Origin: Baffinella frigidus
Lineage: Eukaryota > Cryptophyceae > Cryptomonadales > Baffinellaceae
Assembly (NCBI GenBank): GCA_026770585.1
Contig: MU648032.1
Span: 7,531-23,463, forward strand
Length of the DNA: 15,933 nt
Reading direction: 5' to 3'
The number at the start of each line of letters is the position of its first letter. The stretch's first letter is position 1. Below, in pieces: positions 12,551 to 15,933 of this stretch. The notes below the pieces were generated by a model that saw only the letters and a program-made list of their open reading frames with translations, was not told where the DNA came from and did no database searches. Position numbers and translations under genes: made by a program.

Positions 12551-12709
12551 CCTCGCCTCCATCATGCCGCACAGGCTCATCATATACTGCCACTACAAGG
12601 TCTTGCCGCGAACCCTCCGCAGGGGTCGACCCCCCCCAAATCGGGCGTTTTCCCCAGCGGGGTTGCACCAGCACGGATGTGAGCGATAACCCCTGAGAGA
12701 AATCGCCCC
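12551..12709. repeat. Coding-like repeat R, copy 1
   Basis: The plus frame from ATG at 12561 reads MPHRLIIYCHYKVLPRTLRR, continues PPPNRAFSPAG, and stops at TAA near 12688. The minus strand reads DLVVAVYDEPVRH over the same DNA. Copies lie at 12724-12780 and 12943-13190. The two possible frames cannot be separated with three copies. The protein is not recognised. Confidence 0.6.
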
Positions 12710-12723
12710 CATCTTGCGACCCG

Positions 12724-12780
12724 CATGCCGTACAGGCTCATCCTATACTGTCACTACAAGGTCCCGCCCTCCACTCGAGG
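12724..12780. repeat. Coding-like repeat R, copy 2 (short)
   Basis: The plus frame reads MPYRLILYCHYKVPPSTRGQ and then enters a 25-bp tandem repeat. The minus reading has an in-frame stop (DLVVTV-stop-DEPVRH), so the plus frame is the better preserved one in this copy. Confidence 0.6.
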
Positions 12781-12850
12781 CCAGAAAAGGGAGTGTTTTC
12801 AGGGGCCAGAAAAGGGACTATTTTAAGAGGCCAGAACAGGGACTGTGTCT
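12778..12850 (+). repeat. About 25-bp tandem repeat, three units
   Basis: AGGCCAGAAAAGGGAGTGTT, GGGCCAGAAAAGGGACTATT and AGGCCAGAACAGGGACTGTG head the three units. It is followed by a doubled GTACGAGTGGTACAAA motif at 12891-12930. Confidence 0.85.
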
Positions 12851-12942
12851 GGTCTGGTCCCTTGAGTGGAACCGGTTCGTACACATTATCTGTACGAGTG
12901 GTACAAAATTATTTGTACGAGTGGTACAAACAGGGCTGTGTG

Positions 12943-13190
12943 CCGCATGCCGCACAGGCTCATTATCCACTGCCACTAGAAGGTCTTCCCGCACACCCTC
13001 CTCAGGAGTTCGACCCCCCCGAAGTCGGGCGTTTTCTCCAGCGGGGTATATATTCAATTTTAAAACTTTTTGCCTCGAAAATGCTTTACCATAGCACCAA
13101 CCCCATCCCCAAGATAGCAAAGGGTGATTTAGATTGGATTTGAAACAGCACGGATGTGCGCGATAACACCTGCGAGGTAACGCCCCTGTG
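12943..13190. repeat. Coding-like repeat R, copy 3, split by a 95-bp insert
   Basis: The plus frame reads MPHRLIIHCH and stops at TAG. The minus frame DLLVAVDNEPVRH remains open. After GCGTTTTCTCCAGCGGGG the copy is interrupted at about 13047-13143 by AT-rich DNA and resumes at CAGCACGGATGTGCGCGATA. Copy 1 is continuous there (CAGCGGGGTTGCACCAGCACGG). The insert shows no clear terminal inverted repeat. Confidence 0.6.
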
Positions 13191-13191
13191 C

Positions 13192-13366
13192 GCCGCAGGA
13201 GTTTGGGAGAATCTCCCGGGGGAAACGTGATCAATTGCTGGCTTTTGGCGTGTTTCCTGCGCAATAATCCAATAATTGACTCATGAATCTGTTCGCATGA
13301 ATAGCCTCGTGGTAACCCCTGAACGCCAACATCTTTTTGCCGCAGGAGTTTGGGAGAATCTCCAAC
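13192..13366. mobile_element. Partial MITE J2 between duplicated 27-bp segments
   Basis: GAAACGTGATCAATTGCTGG to CATGAATAGCCTCGTGG (13222-13312) matches the right half of J1. The left half is missing. GCCGCAGGAGTTTGGGAGAA followed by TCTCC occurs just before (13192-13217) and again after (13342-13366), so the fragment lies within a small duplication. Confidence 0.75.
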
Positions 13367-13419
13367 ACTGGAGGGCTCCTGCAGTCTGTTCTCCCGCCCC
13401 CATTCACCGAGGTCTCCCT

Positions 13420-13479
13420 CTCCCTTTCCACACCCCCGAACCGTACACCCTAAACCCCTGTAGGTTACCTTCAACGAGG
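13420..13479 (+). repeat. 60-bp direct repeat, copy 1
   Basis: CTCCCTTTCCACACCCCCGA, ACCGTACACCCTAAACCCCT and GTAGGTTACCTTCAACGAGG match 13779-13838. GTAGGTTACC could serve as a 5' splice site, but no exon frame supports it. CCCCCATTCACC repeats occur nearby at 13398 and 13485-13515. Confidence 0.8.
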
Positions 13480-13590
13480 TGCCCCCCCCCATTCACCGCC
13501 CCCATTCACCTCCCGCCCCCAGTCACCAAGGTCTCCCTCTCCCTTCGCACACACTGCCCAGATTCCGCGTGCCCTCTCTCTTAACCTAGC

Positions 13591-13726
13591 CACACTGTGG
13601 ACTACGAAAATTTCATCGAAAGTCAACTTTTCCAGAGATAATTAACCTTAAGGTTTTTCTCATGCAAACTGGTCACGTTACACCCTAAAATTCGGCCCAA
13701 ACGAAACCCTCGCAGTCCACCGTGTG
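13591..13726. mobile_element. E-related MITE E4, TIR CACACKGTGGACTRCGA
   Basis: CACACTGTGGACTACGAAAA at the left is inverted at the right as CGAAACCCTCGCAGTCCACC-GTGTG. The length and terminal pattern resemble E1-E3, but the internal palindrome is absent, so it is a distant member. Confidence 0.7.
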
Positions 13727-13778
13727 GCCCGTCACCTAGTAGACCGTATCTCAGATTTGGTTTGGCGTTGGTCTTCCG

Positions 13779-13838
13779 CTCCCTTTCCACAACCCCAAAC
13801 CGTACACCCGAAACCCCTGTAGGTAACCTTAAACGAGG
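13779..13838 (+). repeat. 60-bp direct repeat, copy 2
   Basis: This is the partner of 13420-13479 with about eight differences. It is preceded by GGTCTTCCG where copy 1 has GGTCTCCCTCT. Confidence 0.8.
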
Positions 13839-14099
13839 AGGCCACGTCACTAAACCCGGACACCGTCCAGACTCTAGCTCTCCACTCGAGAATGCTGGAG
13901 AATCCTTTTTATACATGGGGTTGTAAATATTTGTACCAGGATAACGTAACAGACCTCGTGACTGTGCTAATTTTACAAAGTTATGTGACCAACCTCACGA
14001 AAGCTACTACGAAAATGCCCACTTGTAAAAGCAAAGGGTTTTAAGTAGGCCCCGCTAGCATTCTCGTGTGGTACGTTCCTGGTGAGCCCAAATAGACTG
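13839..14099. other. Gene-free interval
   Basis: I found no repeat partner or coding frame worth calling. The stretch is AT-rich around 13900-14050 and ends in CAAATAGACTGCC beside MITE G2. Confidence 0.4.
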
Positions 14100-14225
14100 C
14101 CAAGCCAGATTGGAGGAGGGGTTTGAATTTTTTACAACCTTACAGGATAGGACTGTTGGCTTTTGAAAACCACTGCCTTGAGGGGAAATCGACTTTTGGC
14201 AACCCCTTCCAAGAATCTGGCGTGG
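14100..14225. mobile_element. MITE G2, inverted relative to G1
   Basis: CCAAGCCAGATTGGAGGAGG at the left and CCTTCCAAGAATCTGGCGTGG at the right are the degraded terminal repeats. The interior matches the reverse complement of G1 (CTTTTGAAAACCACTGCC, AAATCGACTTTTGGCAACCC). No clean target duplication was found. Confidence 0.8.
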
Positions 14226-14289
14226 TGAGTCACCGCTGGGTGGAGCTTCTCTGGGGCGGGCCCGTTTCTCAAGGCTCATAGACTATTTT

Positions 14290-14516
14290 ATCACTCAACT
14301 CAAGGCTTCAAGGGCCTATCTGGGACCTGTATTTATCTCAGAAAAGGACTTTTAGAAGTCTTTTTCCTAAAGTCAACTCCCCTACAAATCCGTCAACTTA
14401 TGCGTAGAGTAAAGAATAAGTTGACGGATTTGTGGGGGAGTTGACTTGGGAAAACGACTTCTAAAAGTCCTTTTCTGAGATAAGTATCGATAGTAACAAA
14501 GAAGAGAAGAAGAAGG
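14290..14516 (+). mobile_element. SINE-like sequence with GAA tail, split by MITE C2
   Basis: TATCACTCAACTCAAGGCTT, GGGCCTATCTGGGACCTGTA (left part) and TCGATAGTAACAAAGAAGAG-AAGAAG (right part) match the reverse complement of 4095-4172, where they are continuous. It ends in a GAA-rich tail, like the 4109-4185 copy. Confidence 0.55.
14333..14483. mobile_element. MITE C2, TIR TTATCTCAGAAAAGGAC, 4-bp TSD GTAT
   Basis: The 151-bp element has the same plan as C1 (CCCCTACAAATCCGTCAACT, TTATGCGTAGAGTAAAGAAT, AAGTTGACGGATTTGTGGGG). GTAT flanks it at 14329-14332 and 14484-14487. The paralogous sequence at 4095-4172 (minus strand) has one GTAT at the same point (plus-strand ATAC at 4132-4135). Confidence 0.95.
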
Positions 14517-14584
14517 AGCTGCCCTGGGGTTGAGACCCTAAACCCGAAATCCTAGATCCGTAACCCAGTATTTAGGTGCCTGCC

Positions 14585-14743
14585 CACACAGCGGCCTTCA
14601 AGGGGATTTCGAATAACCCCTAAGCGATAAGACCTCGGACCCTGCGGTAGGCAACCCGTAGAAACATAGGGGGATTCCTACAGATCAAGTAACGGAAACT
14701 CGGGCGTTTCCTGCCCGAAAATCTCTTCGTAGCCCGCTGTGTG
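14585..14743. mobile_element. MITE E2, inverted relative to E1, possible 3-bp TSD GCC
   Basis: CACACAGCGGCCTTCAAGGG at the left and, inverted, CACACAGCGGGCTACGAAGA at the right bound 159 bp. GCC flanks both sides (14582-14584 and 14744-14746). The core is CCTGCGGTAGGCAACCCGTA. Confidence 0.88.
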
Positions 14744-14764
14744 GCCCTAGACCCTGAACCCTGA

Positions 14765-14880
14765 AATCAGGTGTACATCGCGGGTCTCCCCGAGGACGAA
14801 GCGGCGTTGGATGTCCGCCTCTCTACCAACCCCGGTGCGAGAAGGGCTTATGGTTCAGGGTTTTGCCTTATCTCCTAAAC
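14765..14880 (+). pseudogene. Coding-like duplicated segment T, copy 1
   Basis: After AAATCAG, which could be a 3' splice site, the plus frame reads VYIAGLPEDEAALDVRLS, then TNPGARRAYGSGFCLIS, and stops at TAA near 14877. The 62 bp at 14786-14847 recur at 15154-15215 with two substitutions, and 29 bp recur near 14952-14980. The acidic-then-basic composition looks like real protein. The copies run into telomere-like DNA, so they are likely exon fragments. I do not recognise the family. Confidence 0.35.
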
Positions 14881-14951
14881 TTCGCCCTATCCCCTAGACC
14901 AAAACCCGTTAGTGGATCGGGCGAAGCAACCCCGGCGCGAGGGGGGCACTC

Positions 14952-15010
14952 CTCTCTACCAACTCCGGTGCGAGAAGGGCTTAGGGTTTAGGGTTCAGGG
15001 TTCAGGATTA
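14952..15010 (+). repeat. Segment T fragment joined to a telomere-like tract
   Basis: CTCTCTACCAACTCCGGTGC-GAGAAGGGC matches the end of T copy 1. It is followed by TTAGGGTTTAGGGTTCAGGG. T copy 1 is likewise followed by TTATGGTTCAGGG, so the junction has been copied together with the segment. Confidence 0.75.
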
Positions 15011-15083
15011 ACCGAAGCGGGTCCTCGCTCATGGGCTTTTGGATCACCCATATCCAGGCTTGACAGTAATAAAAAAGAAAACG

Positions 15084-15153
15084 TTCAGGGTTCAGGGTTC
15101 AGGGCTTAGGGCTTAGGGCTTGGGGTTTAAGGTTTAGGGTTTGGGGTGTAGGG
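15084..15153 (+). repeat. G-rich telomere-like tract
   Basis: TTCAGGG, CTTAGGG, TTTAAGG and TTTGGGG units lead directly into T copy 2. Confidence 0.85.
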
Positions 15154-15215
15154 CTCCCCGAGGACGAAGCGGCGTTGGATGTCCGCCTCTCTACCAACCC
15201 CGGTGTGAGAAAGGC
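15154..15215 (+). pseudogene. Coding-like duplicated segment T, copy 2
   Basis: It reads LPEDEAALDVRLSTNPG, then VRKACGVVCRV, and reaches a stop soon after. The two substitutions relative to copy 1 change Ala-Arg-Arg to Val-Arg-Lys, so they give no sign of selection after duplication. Confidence 0.35.
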
Positions 15216-15359
15216 GTGTGGTGTAGTGTGCAGGGTTTAGGTTGTATTGTTTTCGGGTGTAGGGTCGGAAATCCAGGTGCGAGGGGACCACTCTTCAGGG
15301 GGGAACCACCCATTATGGAGGGGGCAGCACCGTTTCGCGAGCATGACTCACCAGGACCA
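15216..15359. other. Gene-free interval with a GTGTAGGG-like tract
   Basis: GTGCAGGGTTTAGG and GGGTGTAGGG occur at 15228-15267. The rest shows a weak GGGGGGAACCACCC motif and nothing I can call. Confidence 0.4.
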
Positions 15360-15518
15360 CACAGCGGGCTTCGAAGGGATTTCGGGAATAACCCAGAAGT
15401 GGATAATCCGTAGGACCCTATGGTAGACCATCCGAAGGGACATAGGGTTGTTTCCACGGATATACCTAGCCGATGATCGATGGCTCGGCCACCGAAACTC
15501 CCTGCGTAGCCCGCTGTG
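15360..15518. mobile_element. MITE E3, TIR CACAGCGGGCTWCGMAGGGA
   Basis: CACAGCGGGCTTCGAAGGGA at the left is inverted at the right as CACAGCGGGCTACGCAGGGA. The core palindrome is decayed (CCTATGGTAGA). The inner segment includes CCGATGATCGATGGCTCGGC. No target duplication is evident. Confidence 0.85.
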
Positions 15519-15557
15519 GGGTAACTCCCTGGGCTGGCTGCTCTCTGAAACTGCATC

Positions 15558-15933
15558 GTTTTGTATTTTTCTCGCAGGCGACGTGCTCGTGCTCTGGCCC
15601 ACCGGGCCACGCCATATCACAAGTGGGAATTTCACACGCAACGTTTCGCGCTAAAAGTGTTTTGTGGTGCAAAAAAACGTTGTAGCGCCCACGAAGGGCT
15701 CCAATTCCCAACACTTTAGGCGTGTTTCCCTGGTGATAATCAACTTTACCCGTAGATGGTGTAGCAAAATGAAAATTCGACTTATGAACTGGCGCGGAAG
15801 ACCGAAGCAGCCTTACGTACGACCTAACCGACTTTTTTGTATTTTTCTCGCAGGCGACGTGATAGTGTTCTGGCCCACCGGGAAGACCAAAGCAGCCTTC
15901 GTCCCTTAGGACCTCAACGACTTTTTTGGTATT
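15558..15933 (+). repeat. Short repeat with intron-like signals, split by MITE N, cut by the window end
   Basis: TTTTGTATTTTTCTCGCAG followed by GCGACGTG, then CTCTGGCCCACCGGG or TTCTGGCCCACCGGG, occurs at 15559-15606 and 15835-15882. GGAAGACC-R-AAGCAGCCTT and CGACTTTTTTG recur at 15797-15840 and 15881-15928. The pattern CTAAC, pyrimidine run, CAG resembles a branch point and 3' splice site. The open reading after CAG is GDVIVFWPTGKTKAAF. It may be a repeated exon-intron unit or a plain minisatellite. The right side is cut by the window end. Confidence 0.5.
15610..15794. mobile_element. MITE N, TIR CGCCAKWTCAYAAGTSGRAA
   Basis: CGCCATATCACAAGTGGGAA at the left is inverted at the right as CGCCAGTTCATAAGTCGAAT, with about five differences in 23 bp. 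It lies between GCCCACCGGG and AAGACCGAAGCAGCC. These two are contiguous in the neighbouring repeat unit (15870-15898), so the insertion is supported by an in-window empty site. A few junction bases (cca, cgg) prevent a clean target-duplication call. Confidence 0.75.

Noticed and set aside
12818-13492. Long minus-strand open frame (224 codons)
   Set aside because: It crosses coding-like repeat R, the J2 MITE fragment and a 27-bp duplication (giving GDSPKLLR twice). The frame is a by-product of these pieces.
13591-13726. Confident placement of E4 in the E family with a shared TSD
   Set aside because: The flanks (agc, gcc) do not match cleanly and the core palindrome is missing, so it is kept only as a distant relative.

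Overview
This window looks like intergenic DNA from a eukaryotic nuclear genome. Plant-type telomere-like DNA (TTTAGGG and variants) recurs throughout. There are no bacterial-style gene strings or Shine-Dalgarno-led operons. Most of the sequence is short non-autonomous DNA transposons (MITEs), minisatellites, GA/GT tracts and small local duplications. TTTAGGG telomeres occur in plants and green algae and also in several protist groups such as dinoflagellates, cryptophytes and apicomplexans. A marine green alga (a prasinophyte such as Cymbomonas) would fit, but that is a guess from general appearance. I recognise no protein family, and no transposase, reverse transcriptase, rRNA or tRNA.

Layout. 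1-300: degenerate telomere-like array. 340-500: small direct repeats. 527-1049: MITE G1, then MITE H1 interrupted by MITE I. 1046-1890: telomere-like tracts and a 32-bp minisatellite between two copies of a 88-bp repeat. 2002-2732: MITE A1 and a perfect 65-bp inverted repeat of telomere-like variants. 3060-3800: three satellite units of about 190 bp, one carrying MITE D and one a GA tract. 3980-4664: a duplicated block carrying MITE C1 and a SINE-like insert. 4728-5350: dispersed repeats with MITE J1. 5583-6063: a duplicated module and a K-like MITE. 6250-6770: MITE B and a 120-bp duplication around an E-type MITE. 6790-7500: a 16-bp minisatellite in higher-order blocks. 7600-7965: L elements. 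8200-10093: a dense MITE cluster (A3, M, E1, F1, A2, K1). 10106-11310: the most gene-like stretch, with a possible terminal exon and a 197-codon ORF. 11348-12379: F2, a compound hairpin, K2, K3, H2. 12551-13480: a thrice-repeated coding-like segment and J2. 13591-14743: E4, G2, C2, E2. 14786-15215: a duplicated coding-like segment. 15360-15933: E3, then a short repeat with intron-like motifs split by MITE N.

The strongest result is that the window carries its own controls. Several MITEs sit in one copy of a local duplication while the other copy is uninterrupted. This fixes insertion points and target-site duplications (TSDs) without outside data: C1 (GATA), C2 (GTAT) and D (ACGC) all have 4-bp TSDs, and J1 has a probable GGG. 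A second result is that MITE families with unrelated ends (A, B, E, F) share an internal palindrome, CCTACNGTAGG, often preceded by GGRTTG. The elements therefore look modular. No genes work together here in any way I can support.
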